DNA from: Candidatus Epulonipiscium sp.
Lineage (GTDB): Bacteria; Bacillota_A; Clostridia; Lachnospirales; Cellulosilyticaceae
Reading direction: 5' to 3'
Assembly: GCA_012841565.1 (NCBI GenBank)
Contig: DUUM01000111.1
Location: 1 to 28,325 of the forward strand
Length of the DNA: 28,325 bases
Positions 15,126-23,298 of the stretch are shown in pieces. Each line of letters opens with the position of its first letter. Positions within the stretch are counted from its first letter, which is position 1. The notes under the pieces were generated by a model that was not told the origin of the DNA, ran no database searches, and saw only the letters and a program-made list of their open reading frames with translations. A program made the position numbers and the translations under genes.

Positions 15126-15641
15126 TTATTTTTTTACATCGTCTTTAACTTCTACTTTAGTTTCGTCTTTAACTTCTACTTTAGCTTCGTCTTTAACTTC
15201 TACTTTAGCTTCGTCTTTAACTTCTACTTTAGCTTCGTCTTTAGCTTCTATTTTAGCTTCGTCTTTAGCTTCGTCTTTAGCTTCGTCTTTAGCTTCGTCT
15301 TTAACTTCTTCTTTAACTTCTTCTTTAACTTCTTCTTTAACGTCTTCTTTAACTTCTACTTCTTCTACATCTAATATTTCTTTAGGAGTTGATAAAATAA
15401 CTGTTTTTTCTTTATAGTCAACATCAACACCTAAAACATTTGCAGCATCTCTAATTGGTAGATAAATTTTATCTTCAAATACTAATGCGCCTTTACCTTC
15501 TAAAACTTCTTCTCCATCAAAAGTATATTTAACTGTTGGATTAAAATATCCTTTGATTTCTTTTAAAGCTGGCTGTGCAATTACATTAAGACCCATTCCT
15601 GCGATTAAACCTACAACTAAAACTAATTTTCTACTTTTCAT
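15126..15641 (-). CDS. Secreted protein with copper-amine-oxidase-type stalk domain and charged repeat tail
   Basis: The 171-residue protein has three parts. Residues 1-22 form a signal peptide (MKSRKLVLVVGLIAGMGLNV, then IAQPA as a likely cleavage site). Residues about 32-88 match the N-terminal stalk domain found in copper amine oxidases and many clostridial surface proteins (GALVFEDKIYLPIRDAANVL and a TVIL strand). Residues 90-171 are almost only K, E, D, V and A, in repeats of KEEV, then KDEA, then KDEAKVEV. No anchor or enzyme motif is seen. The tail is probably an extended charged rod or disordered polymer for cell-wall or ion interaction; this is inference. AAGGAGTG precedes the ATG. 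Confidence 0.85.
   Translation of the reverse strand: MKSRKLVLVVGLIAGMGLNVIAQPALKEIKGYFNPTVKYTFDGEEVLEGKGALVFEDKIYLPIRDAANVLGVDVDYKEKTVILSTPKEILDVEEVEVKEDVKEEVKEEVKEEVKDEAKDEAKDEAKDEAKIEAKDEAKVEVKDEAKVEVKDEAKVEVKDETKVEVKDDVKK
15132..15356. repeat. Nested 12-bp and 24-bp minisatellite inside the secreted-protein gene
   Basis: On the plus strand, about four near-identical 24-bp units (core TCGTCTTTAACTTCTACTTT) are followed by about five 12-bp units TTCGTCTTTAGC and about four TTCTTCTTTAAC units. All keep the frame, so copy-number change would lengthen or shorten the protein tail without frameshift. The opposite-strand reading frame made by these units is an artefact. Confidence 0.9.
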
Positions 15642-15693
15642 TTAAAACACTCCTTTTTTATAATTGTATTGTATTGTATTGTTTTACTATGAT

Positions 15694-15732
15694 ACTATAA
15701 CACATTAATTAATTAATTGGAATGAAATTCCA
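15694..15732 (-). promoter_or_regulatory. Promoter of the secreted-protein gene with overlapping palindrome
   Basis: TGTTATAGT (15702-15694, minus strand) is an extended -10 box. The -35 position (15722-15717, TTCCAA) is covered by a perfect palindrome TGGAAT-GAA-ATTCCA (15718-15732) that could be a repressor site. Short TTAATTAA and TATTG tandem runs flank the site. Confidence 0.45.
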
Positions 15733-15824
15733 CTTAATACTTTTATGCTTTCTCTAAATTGTAATTACTTTACTATAATCCATCATAATTGAAACGATTT
15801 CGACCATATCAGACCTGCGTCCTA

Positions 15825-16925
15825 TTATCTTTCCTGGCTCTTTAGAAACTCTAAAACCTCATTTGTATTCCCCTCGAATATAATCTCATGTGTGGTTTTT
15901 TGTATTTGGTAATTATACATAGGGTCATAATAATCTCTTAGCATGATTTCTATCCAGTCACGGTGCTTTTTTGGGCTACCTGTCCTAAGCTGCTCTTGAT
16001 AAGCCTGCTCAAATACAGCTAAAATCTCTTTACAACTTTCCTCGCCAAATCGTTTTTTGATTTTCATAACACTTTCCCTGATATAGTCGGCCCATTGACT
16101 TAGTGCTACTTCGTCTGCATATACTTGGCAGTAGTCTTCTTGGGATTGATAGACGTATTCATCCATGGTAATTTCAACGCGCTCCTCAATCGGCACTTTA
16201 AGAACAACTAAATTACCACTATGAAAATGAGCAGCTAATGGTTGTGGTAAAAACCTTGCCCCCACATTTCTTCCTTCATCTTCTAGAATCATATTCTTGA
16301 AACCTTGATGCTTATGGTTAATTAAGGCATAGGCAAGATTATTCTCAAAGTTAATTGGCGTTGGTTGGGGGGTTATTTTACTTCCAAAGGATGACCCCCT
16401 ATGGTTAGCAATGCCTTCAAGATCAATGGCATTCTTAAGTTTTTTAAGTAATATGGTTTTGCCTGATCCTGTGCATCCACCTAATAAAATCGGCGTACTA
16501 ATTAGGGCTGATGGCTCTAGTTGCTCCATTAGATAGTTTCTAAAAGCCTTATAACCACCGTCAAGTCTTAGAATTTGCTCTCCCGTTGCCTCTTTAATCC
16601 ACTCTTGGGATATTTGAGATCGTTGACCACCCCTAAAGCAGTAAATCATCGTCTCTGGATTGTTTTTTATATGATTCTGCCATGCCGTAATTCGGGCTTG
16701 CCTTATATCTCCTGATACTAATTCATATCCTAATTTAACAGCTTCTTCATTTCCTTTTTCTTTGTAGCAGATGCCGACCAAATGTCTTTCTTCATCGTTC
16801 ATTAGGGGTAAGTTTACCGTGTTTATAAAGGCACCTTTTTTAAATTCTATTGGCGCCCGAACATCTATTAAGGGTGTTTGGTTTAATACTATTTTTTCAA
16901 AGTCATTATATACAACTGTTTTCAT
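15825..16925 (-). CDS. mnmH: tRNA 2-selenouridine synthase
   Basis: From ATG 16925 the protein has 366 residues. The N-terminal rhodanese domain carries the catalytic Cys96 in YCFRGGQRS, and the C-terminal part has the P-loop GGCTGSGKT (149-157) of the SelU/MnmH family, followed by HRGSSFG. The enzyme replaces sulfur by selenium in the wobble 2-thiouridine of Lys, Glu and Gln tRNAs through a geranylated intermediate, using selenophosphate. A longer frame opens at GTG 16961, but ATG 16925 has AAAGGTGAG just ahead and overlaps the upstream selD stop by one base, so I prefer it. Selenium donation is questionable because the adjacent selD is truncated. Confidence 0.95.
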   Translation of the reverse strand: MKTVVYNDFEKIVLNQTPLIDVRAPIEFKKGAFINTVNLPLMNDEERHLVGICYKEKGNEEAVKLGYELVSGDIRQARITAWQNHIKNNPETMIYCFRGGQRSQISQEWIKEATGEQILRLDGGYKAFRNYLMEQLEPSALISTPILLGGCTGSGKTILLKKLKNAIDLEGIANHRGSSFGSKITPQPTPINFENNLAYALINHKHQGFKNMILEDEGRNVGARFLPQPLAAHFHSGNLVVLKVPIEERVEITMDEYVYQSQEDYCQVYADEVALSQWADYIRESVMKIKKRFGEESCKEILAVFEQAYQEQLRTGSPKKHRDWIEIMLRDYYDPMYNYQIQKTTHEIIFEGNTNEVLEFLKSQER

Positions 16926-17395
16926 TATCTCACCTTTATTAGCTTTCCAAAGCGTTCGCACGTATGACCTACAGATTCTAGAGATAATCCTGCAAGAGGT
17001 ATTCCTGCATCATCGCAAACAGCCCTGCCGCCTTCAATAACCTTTCTTGCTATTTCTGGTGGCAAAATATTAACTGGCCATCCTAAGATTGATATAGCCA
17101 TCAGGGGCTTTCCTCCCATTGCATAAATATCGCTAATAGCGTTGGTTGCAGCTATTCTCCCAAAGGTATAGGGATCATCTACAATTGGCATAAAAAAATC
17201 TGTCGTACTTAAAATAGACGTCCCATTTCCTATATCAAAAGCTGCTGCATCATCTTTTGTACTGTAACCCACAATAAGATCTGGGTACTCTACTTTAGGT
17301 GTTGTTGTGCGTAAAATTGTTTCTAGTACAGAGGGTGCTATTTTACACCCACACCCTGCACCATGGCTATATTCCGTTAATTTAATTTCTTCCAT
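16925..17395 (-). pseudogene. selD: Selenophosphate synthase with large internal deletion
   Basis: The frame encodes 156 residues, while SelD is normally about 345. Residues 1-136 are a clean N-terminal domain: the active-site loop HGAGCGCKI (C15, C17, K18), the ATP/Mg-binding [17 protein letters not shown], and [16 protein letters not shown], up to AGIPLAG. There the expected continuation (GGHSI and the rest of the second domain, with its Mg-binding aspartate) is missing. The last 20 residues, [19 protein letters not shown], resemble an ordinary SelD C-terminus, so a deletion of about 190 codons without loss of frame is the simplest reading. The remnant is unlikely to be active alone. It lies between hflC and mnmH, overlapping mnmH by one base. 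Confidence 0.8.
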
Positions 17396-17418
17396 TATTT
17401 TGCCTCCATAATAGTTGT

Positions 17419-18342
17419 TTATTGACCTAATATATACTTTAAGTATGGTGACCCAATAGGCATAAGAATAACTGTTTCACCATTGATGGTTTTTTTATAA
17501 GATTCTAAAGTCGTATATAGTTTAAAGAACTCACCATCTTTGCCATAGATATCATTATAAGTTTTAGCTGCTTCACCTTCACCTTTAGCGACTATTAATT
17601 CAGCTTCTGACTTTGCTTTTGCAATAATCTCTTCTACTTCCCTATCTACTTGGGCTGTTATCTTTCTTGCTTCTGCATCCCCTTGAGATAAGTACTCCTG
17701 GGCTTTACTTTCTCTTTCAGATATCATTCGTTTATAGACTGATTCCTCATTTGAAAGAGGTAAGTCTATTCTTTTCATTTTCATATCCACAACTTGTATA
17801 CCATTTTTATTGGTTGTTAAAATATCATTAATCTGATCTTGAACGAGTTTGTCCACTCCGCCTCGGTCATTATCTTCTGAGTTAATAATACCACCATATT
17901 CTAATTTTCCTAGTTCGTTTCGTACATTTGAATAGATAATATTACTCAGGCGTAGCTCTGCTCCTTCAAGAGTTCTAAGAGACTCTATCATATCTATGGG
18001 ATCTGTAATGACCCAAAGCGCATAATAATCTACTACAATTCTTTTTTTATCAAGCGTATTGATTTCAGAAGGTGGAACATCATACAGTAAAACACTCTTT
18101 GGGAGGATATATTTACTTTGAAGAAAAGGTAACTTGAACTTTAATCCTTCTTTATCTTCTACTTTTACTATTTCTCCAAATTGCCTAACCACTGCATATT
18201 CATTAGGTTTTAGTACATATAGATTACTAAGCGCCATAAATATAAGTATAATAATCAATGCAAAGGTTATTACTGGTCCTTTTTTAATACTCAGTTTTTG
18301 TTTTGCATTCACTTCATTTTCGTATATGTTGTTAGAATCCAT
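17419..18342 (-). CDS. hflC: HflC-like SPFH/band 7 membrane protein
   Basis: The protein has 307 residues, with a short cytoplasmic N-terminus, one membrane segment (about residues 24-44) and a band 7 domain starting at [21 protein letters not shown] long coiled coil follows with [20 protein letters not shown], the hallmark of HflC. With HflK it forms a large ring around the FtsH protease and controls its access to membrane substrates. It begins one base after the hflK stop. The gene is followed within 23 bases by the truncated selD, so the four genes look like one transcript. Confidence 0.93.
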   Translation of the reverse strand: MDSNNIYENEVNAKQKLSIKKGPVITFALIIILIFMALSNLYVLKPNEYAVVRQFGEIVKVEDKEGLKFKLPFLQSKYILPKSVLLYDVPPSEINTLDKKRIVVDYYALWVITDPIDMIESLRTLEGAELRLSNIIYSNVRNELGKLEYGGIINSEDNDRGGVDKLVQDQINDILTTNKNGIQVVDMKMKRIDLPLSNEESVYKRMISERESKAQEYLSQGDAEARKITAQVDREVEEIIAKAKSEAELIVAKGEGEAAKTYNDIYGKDGEFFKLYTTLESYKKTINGETVILMPIGSPYLKYILGQ

Positions 18343-18343
18343 A

Positions 18344-19354
18344 TTATTTGGCCTCCTTAATTTGGTTGATTGGTAAGTATTTCATCGTACCATCTGCACC
18401 ATCTGTAATATATAATGTAGCATCTTTGAGTATAGCATTTAAGGTGTCTGTAATTAATCTTTGCTTGGTAATATCTTTGTTTTTTGCATATTCTGTATAA
18501 ACAGCATTAAATCTAGCTGTGTCACCTTTTGCTTTTTCTACAAGGGATACGCTGGTTGCTTCTGCCTTGCTAAGTATAGCATCCTTTTCACCTTTCACTT
18601 CATTAATCTTCTCATTTCTATATTTTTCTGCGTTATTTATTTTTGTAAGTCTCTCTTCTCTAGCATCTGTTACGGCTTTAAAAGCGCTATCAACTTCTAC
18701 TGTTGGTAAATCCACGTCTTGTAAGTTTACGTTGATGATTGAGATTCCTAGCTTATATTCTTCTATCAGCGCTGATAAATTATCCCTTATATCCGTAATT
18801 ATTTTAGCACGGCCATCTGTTAAAACATCATCTACCATACTAGAACCCACAACGCCCCTTAGGGATGATGATGTGGCATTATGAAGAATTGTTCTTGGAT
18901 CATTGGTGTTGTATAAAAATGCAATGGGATCATCGATTTTCCACTGAATTTCTAAGTCCGCTAGAATAATATTTTCATCCCCTGTAATCATCTGTGCTTC
19001 TTTATCTTCCACGACCACTTGATCTTGTGCGCTAACTGAATATCCTATGGTTGTTGAGAATGTTTCTTTAGATAACTTATCAACTTTTTGTATAGGGCTT
19101 GGTAACTTTAGTTTGAGACCTGAAGATACTATTTCTGTATTAGGCCTCCCAAAAGTAGATATCACAGCATAGTCCGTTTGATCAACTGTATATACACAAG
19201 TCGTTGCTATGCCAATAGCAATCAGTATGGCCCATCCCCCAATTACATATTTTTTCTTTTCTTTAATTTTATAATTTTTAATGGTTTGAAATATTAAGGC
19301 TCCGAACAATACAACTAACATACTTTGAAATAATTTATAAATCAATAAATTCAT
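18344..19354 (-). CDS. hflK: HflK-like SPFH/band 7 membrane protein
   Basis: The protein has 336 residues. Two hydrophobic segments occur near the N-terminus (about 5-25 and 37-57), one more than the usual HflK. A band 7 domain follows (DYAVISTFGRPNTEIVSSGL, then KLPSPIQKVDKLSK), and then the coiled-coil stretch VEVDSAFKAVTDAREERLTK with KYRNEKINEVKGE, typical of HflK. It pairs with HflC in the next frame. AGGAGG lies before the ATG. No FtsH gene is in the window. It is the first gene of the hflK-hflC-selD-mnmH cluster. Confidence 0.92.
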   Translation of the reverse strand: MNLLIYKLFQSMLVVLFGALIFQTIKNYKIKEKKKYVIGGWAILIAIGIATTCVYTVDQTDYAVISTFGRPNTEIVSSGLKLKLPSPIQKVDKLSKETFSTTIGYSVSAQDQVVVEDKEAQMITGDENIILADLEIQWKIDDPIAFLYNTNDPRTILHNATSSSLRGVVGSSMVDDVLTDGRAKIITDIRDNLSALIEEYKLGISIINVNLQDVDLPTVEVDSAFKAVTDAREERLTKINNAEKYRNEKINEVKGEKDAILSKAEATSVSLVEKAKGDTARFNAVYTEYAKNKDITKQRLITDTLNAILKDATLYITDGADGTMKYLPINQIKEAK

Positions 19355-19392
19355 TAAATCCCTCCTGTTTATAATATTAAATTACCCTATGC

Positions 19393-19432
19393 AAAAAACA
19401 CCACCTGGTTAATCTTGTTAAAGGTGGTGTTT
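19393..19432 (-). terminator. Terminator of the cPGS-like gene
   Basis: AAACACCACCT and AGGTGGTGTTT form an 11-bp GC-containing stem, and an inner TTAA pair narrows the loop. On the minus strand TTTTTT follows. It separates the cPGS-like gene from hflK. Confidence 0.9.
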
Positions 19433-19440
19433 GTATAGGT

Positions 19441-20784
19441 TTACTTACTAAGCTTGTGCTCTTTGATAAAACCATCTAAAACTTCGGTTAGATTTGGACT
19501 TCCCACTTCATCTAACTCGTAGTGTACACGTGTAAATGGCTTATTAATAGTAATAATTCTACTAAGATCCATAGGTGTACCAATAATAACAGCATCACAG
19601 TCTGTATTATTAATGGTTTCTTCTAGGTCTTTCAGTTGTTGTTCACCATATCCCATTGCTGGAAGTAAGTTTTCAACATGTGGATAAATCTCAAACGTTT
19701 CCTTGAGTTTACCGACTGCATATTGACGTGGATCAACTAATTCTTTAGCACCAAATCTCTCAGCTGCAATCGTTCCAGCTCCTAATTTCATACCACCATG
19801 GGTTAAAGTAGGGCCATCTTCAACAACTAAAACTCTTTTACCTTTAATTAGTTCTGGATCATCTATGGTTATCTTAGATTCTGCTTTCATAATAATTGCA
19901 TCTGGATGTACTCTTTTAATGTTATCTGCTACTTGCTGAATAGCCTCTGCCGTAGCACTATCAACCTTGTTAATAAGGGCAACATCTGACATTCTAAGAC
20001 TGACTTCTCCTGGGTAGTAGCTAAGCTCATCCCCTGGTCTATGTGGGTCTAATATTGCTATTGCAAGGTCTGATTGGTAAAATGAAAAGTCATTATTCCC
20101 ACCATCCCAGATAATAACATCACAGCCATCAGGATCATTTTCAGCTGCTCTTACGATTGCTTCGTAATCGACACCTGCATAAATAATGTTTCCACGTTGT
20201 ACGTGTGGCTCATATTCTTCCATTTCTTCAATAGTACATTTATGTTTTTTAAGATCTTCTACAGTTGCAAATCTTTGTACCTTTTGTGCAACTAAATCAC
20301 CATAAGGCATCGGGTGTCTGATCGCTATTACTTTAAGGCCTTTTTCCATTAATAATTCAATGATTTTGCATGATGTTTGACTTTTTCCACAACCTGTTCT
20401 TACAGCACACACTGAAATAACTGGTTTTGTACTTTTAATCATTGTCTTTTTTGAACCCATTAATTTAAAATCAGCACCTGCTGCATTAACAATCGCACTG
20501 ATTCCCATAACAGTTTCATACTTCACATCACTGTATGCAAAAACACATTCGTCTGCTTTAAATTCCTTAATTAAGTCTTGTAATTTATCTTGTGGAAATA
20601 TAGGAATCCCCTCAGGATATAGATCCCCAGCTAGCTCTGTCGGATATCTTCTATCGTCTATATCTGGTATTTGTGCAGCTGTAAAAGCAACTACATTAAA
20701 TTCTTCATTCCCTCTATAGTATGTGTTGAAATTATGGAAGTCTCTCCCAGCAGCACCTATAATTATTATGTTCTTTTTCTCCAT
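19441..20784 (-). CDS. Cyclic 2,3-diphosphoglycerate synthetase-like P-loop protein
   Basis: The protein has 447 residues and matches the bacterial group annotated as cyclic 2,3-diphosphoglycerate synthetase. Residues 1-115 form a Rossmann-like domain (IIIIGAAGRDFHNFN). The P-loop is AVRTGCGKSQTS (127-138). The central part has CDVIIWDGGNNDFSFYQSDL, an NKVD motif like the G-domain base-recognition element, and GGMKLGAGTIAAERFGA near residue 340. In methanogens the enzyme forms a thermoprotectant from 2,3-bisphosphoglycerate; in a mesophilic Firmicute the product and role are unclear. It is monocistronic, with its own promoter and terminator. I am confident of the family and not of the reaction. 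Confidence 0.85.
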   Translation of the reverse strand: MEKKNIIIIGAAGRDFHNFNTYYRGNEEFNVVAFTAAQIPDIDDRRYPTELAGDLYPEGIPIFPQDKLQDLIKEFKADECVFAYSDVKYETVMGISAIVNAAGADFKLMGSKKTMIKSTKPVISVCAVRTGCGKSQTSCKIIELLMEKGLKVIAIRHPMPYGDLVAQKVQRFATVEDLKKHKCTIEEMEEYEPHVQRGNIIYAGVDYEAIVRAAENDPDGCDVIIWDGGNNDFSFYQSDLAIAILDPHRPGDELSYYPGEVSLRMSDVALINKVDSATAEAIQQVADNIKRVHPDAIIMKAESKITIDDPELIKGKRVLVVEDGPTLTHGGMKLGAGTIAAERFGAKELVDPRQYAVGKLKETFEIYPHVENLLPAMGYGEQQLKDLEETINNTDCDAVIIGTPMDLSRIITINKPFTRVHYELDEVGSPNLTEVLDGFIKEHKLSK

Positions 20785-20825
20785 GTTGATTCACTCCTTT
20801 ATTTATCTTTTTATGATCTCAACTA

Positions 20826-20855
20826 ATAATAACACATTAAATGTATAATAATCAA
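20826..20855 (-). promoter_or_regulatory. Promoter of the cPGS-like gene
   Basis: On the minus strand TTGATT (20855-20850), 18 bases, TATTAT (20831-20826). AAGGAGTG precedes the ATG at 20784. Confidence 0.55.
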
Positions 20856-20874
20856 TATGTTTTCGAAAATAATT

Positions 20875-21552
20875 TCAGATAATTTGCGATAGTAACTCTT
20901 TCCTTAGGTTTCTTACTCCTATATCCTTCCAAATCTTCTTAATATAAGTAGGTTTATCAGATAAAACACAAATATAATCCCCCAGTTCTATTGCTTCATC
21001 AATATCATGAGTTACAAAAATAACTGTGGCTTTAGTTTGCCTGCATATTTTTTTAAAATCTTTAAGTAGTTGCATTTTACTTTTAAGATCTAGGCTTTTA
21101 AAAGGTTCATCCATAATTATAATATTCCCACCATAAGCAAGGGCCCTTGCAATACTAACTCTTTGCTTCATGCCACCACTTAAATCAGGCGGATAAAAAG
21201 AAATATAATCTGCCATTCCAATCATCGTAATATAATCTAAAATCCTTTGTTTTAAATCCTGGTCTTTGTATTTACTCTTTAAAACAAGCTTCATGTTATC
21301 ATAGACACTAAGCCATGGAATCAACCGATCTTCTTGAAAGATAAAACTTATTTCTTCTTTTGAAAAACCAATAACTTCCCCTTCATAATCTTGAATAATT
21401 CCTGTAATAATATTTAGCAGTGTACTTTTACCACATCCTGATGGTCCTAAAATACAGGTAATACTTCCTTTTTCAAACGCAATTGATAAATCATCTAATA
21501 CAATTAGGTCTTCAAAAGACTTTTTTATGTTTTTAATAGCGTATTTTCCCAT
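20875..21552 (-). CDS. ABC importer ATPase, SsuB/TauB type
   Basis: The protein has 225 residues. Walker A is GPSGCGKST (residues 36-44), the Q-loop is IFQEDRLIPW, the signature is LSGGMKQRVSIARAL, Walker B is IIMDEPFKSLD and the switch is VTHDIDEAIELGD. The EDRLIPW segment and short length place it with nitrate/sulfonate/taurine/thiamine-precursor importers. It overlaps the permease gene by 20 bases. Substrate cannot be inferred from the ATPase. Confidence 0.94.
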   Translation of the reverse strand: MGKYAIKNIKKSFEDLIVLDDLSIAFEKGSITCILGPSGCGKSTLLNIITGIIQDYEGEVIGFSKEEISFIFQEDRLIPWLSVYDNMKLVLKSKYKDQDLKQRILDYITMIGMADYISFYPPDLSGGMKQRVSIARALAYGGNIIIMDEPFKSLDLKSKMQLLKDFKKICRQTKATVIFVTHDIDEAIELGDYICVLSDKPTYIKKIWKDIGVRNLRKELLSQII

Positions 21553-22309
21553 CTTTAAGACCCTTTCTTATTACTTTTATCAATTCTACAAAAGTTTTAG
21601 CCATTATATCAATGACTAGGGATAATATAACTAGAATAACAATCCATCCTAAAACACCCGCTGTATTTAAATACATCTTTTCAGTTTGAATACTGGTCCC
21701 TATAGAGTTTTGAGGTTGCCCTAAAACCTCTCCACCAATAACAATCTTTAAGCAAAGTCCTATAGATGAGGAAAAGATAGCCATTATATTATTAAGGATA
21801 CTAGGAATGTATATATACCTAATAATATCCACTGTTGATACTTTATACACAGTCGTCATATTTAAAATATTTTTATCAATATTCTTAATCCCTTTTATGA
21901 CGGCTTCATATAATATAGGTAACACGATTATGACTGCTATAAGGACAGGAGCCCTTTGATTGGTCAGCCAAATAAGGGCTAATATTACAATAGCCATTGT
22001 TGGCACAATTTTAAACAAGGAAAGTACTGGTGATAAAAAATCATAGAACCACTTATTAAGCGCTGATAGGATCCCAAGTATAAGTGCTAAAATCAATCCT
22101 ATTAAAAAGCTAACAACTATTCTATTTAGGGTCGTAGCTATTGTAATACCGAAATTGAGACTTGTTATAATTTCTTTAAATGCTATGGTCGTTTCTCTTA
22201 CAGAGGGTAAAACAACACTATTTCCTATCATAGTATGAGAAAGTTCCCATACTATGATAATCATGATGAGTCCTAATACTTTATATTTATTTAAAGTAAA
22301 GCCCTTCAT
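21533..22309 (-). CDS. ABC importer permease, SsuC/TauC type
   Basis: The protein has 258 residues and about six membrane segments. The cytoplasmic coupling loop reads ILYEAVIKGIKNIDKNILNM with YIYIPSILNNI, the usual EAA-like loop of SsuC-type permeases. It overlaps both neighbours (23 bases with the binding protein gene, 20 with the ATPase gene). AGGAGG lies 11 bases before the ATG. Confidence 0.92.
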   Translation of the reverse strand: MKGFTLNKYKVLGLIMIIIVWELSHTMIGNSVVLPSVRETTIAFKEIITSLNFGITIATTLNRIVVSFLIGLILALILGILSALNKWFYDFLSPVLSLFKIVPTMAIVILALIWLTNQRAPVLIAVIIVLPILYEAVIKGIKNIDKNILNMTTVYKVSTVDIIRYIYIPSILNNIMAIFSSSIGLCLKIVIGGEVLGQPQNSIGTSIQTEKMYLNTAGVLGWIVILVILSLVIDIMAKTFVELIKVIRKGLKDGKIRY

Positions 22310-23270
22310 CTGGAATTTTCCCTCCTATGGTCTTAGGTTCTATCTCAAATAGCACCTTAAAGAACTCACTATAGTCATCCTTTGATTGTTCTATGGGTAC
22401 ATATTTCATATTTGCTCTTGTTAGGGCAACCGGTAATACTTGTGGGTTAATTGCTAACTCTAATTCTGCCGCATACACCCCTAATTCTTCAGGCGTTTCA
22501 TTTGCCCAGTTGATACTTTTTTCATATTCAACTAGAAATTTCTCTACAAATTCTTTGTTTTCTAAAATTATATCTTCCTTAATAATTAAGCTGCTTTGAG
22601 GATATCCATTTAGGGAATCATGGGCGTTTTTCCATTCTTCATTAAAGTCTAATATAATATTAGTATTTGGTTTTTTACCTAAAATAGTTGTAAGCATTGG
22701 CTCTGGAACAGAAGCTATAGCTATTTTTCCACTTAAATAGTTAGGTGCAAGCTCTGTTGCTCCGTTTAAGTAATTAATCGTTACATCTTGATCTGCTTCT
22801 ATTTCTTTAAGTTTTAATATGTGGCGAAGTATAATGTCTGGGGTTAGATTTTTTCCTATAGTCGTGATTTCTTTTCCTATTAATGCTTTGGGATCTCTAA
22901 TGGCTTCCTCACTAATTAAATAAAACGACCCCCAACTACCGGTTGCTGCAATTTTGTATCCTAATTCTTTGTTATAAGTTTGAGCTGCTAAGTTGGATGG
23001 TACGATGGCAATATCAGCCTCTTTAGATAATACTTTAGCTGCTAGTGCATCTGTTGTTTTTTCAACCGTGTACTCTAGAACTATATTCTCAGCTATTAGA
23101 TCGTTTTCTTTAATCATTTTTGTCATCGTAAGGGCAGGTATACCATCTGGAACACTTACCTTAAGTATTTTTGGCTCAATTGGCTCCACTGTCTCTACTG
23201 GTTTAGCGCAACCTACTCCTAAAATCATGATTAATATGGGTAGAATTATTCTTATTAGTTTCTTTTTCAT
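22287..23270 (-). CDS. Substrate-binding lipoprotein of the SsuABC-type importer
   Basis: From ATG 23270 the protein has 327 residues, beginning MKKKLIRIILPILIMILGVG before the lipidated cysteine, a clear lipobox. It then has a periplasmic-binding fold of the NMT1/THI5/SsuA group (KVSVPDGIPALTMTKMI, AIVPSNLAAQTYN, ASVPEPMLTTILG). A longer frame opens at TTG 23279, but it spoils the signal peptide only slightly, so the start is uncertain by three codons. Ligands in this family include sulfonates, taurine and pyrimidine thiamine precursors; none can be chosen here. The gene follows the HD-GYP gene with under 30 bases between and has no visible promoter. Confidence 0.9.
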   Translation of the reverse strand: MKKKLIRIILPILIMILGVGCAKPVETVEPIEPKILKVSVPDGIPALTMTKMIKENDLIAENIVLEYTVEKTTDALAAKVLSKEADIAIVPSNLAAQTYNKELGYKIAATGSWGSFYLISEEAIRDPKALIGKEITTIGKNLTPDIILRHILKLKEIEADQDVTINYLNGATELAPNYLSGKIAIASVPEPMLTTILGKKPNTNIILDFNEEWKNAHDSLNGYPQSSLIIKEDIILENKEFVEKFLVEYEKSINWANETPEELGVYAAELELAINPQVLPVALTRANMKYVPIEQSKDDYSEFFKVLFEIEPKTIGGKIPDEGLYFK

Positions 23271-23298
23271 TGTATACAAGCTCGTCTCTATTTGTAAT

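Noticed and set aside
15132..15356. Regular repeats resembling a CRISPR array
   Set aside because: The units are contiguous, 12 or 24 bp, in frame with a protein gene, and have no spacers.
14970..15374. Plus-strand open frame rich in Phe, Tyr and Val repeats
   Set aside because: It is the antisense reading of the charged repeat tail of the secreted protein; it has no ribosome binding site and consists of the minisatellite.
16926..16961. Upstream GTG start extending MnmH by 12 residues
   Set aside because: The added residues lie in the selD coding frame and lack a suitable ribosome binding site; ATG 16925 has AAAGGTGAG.
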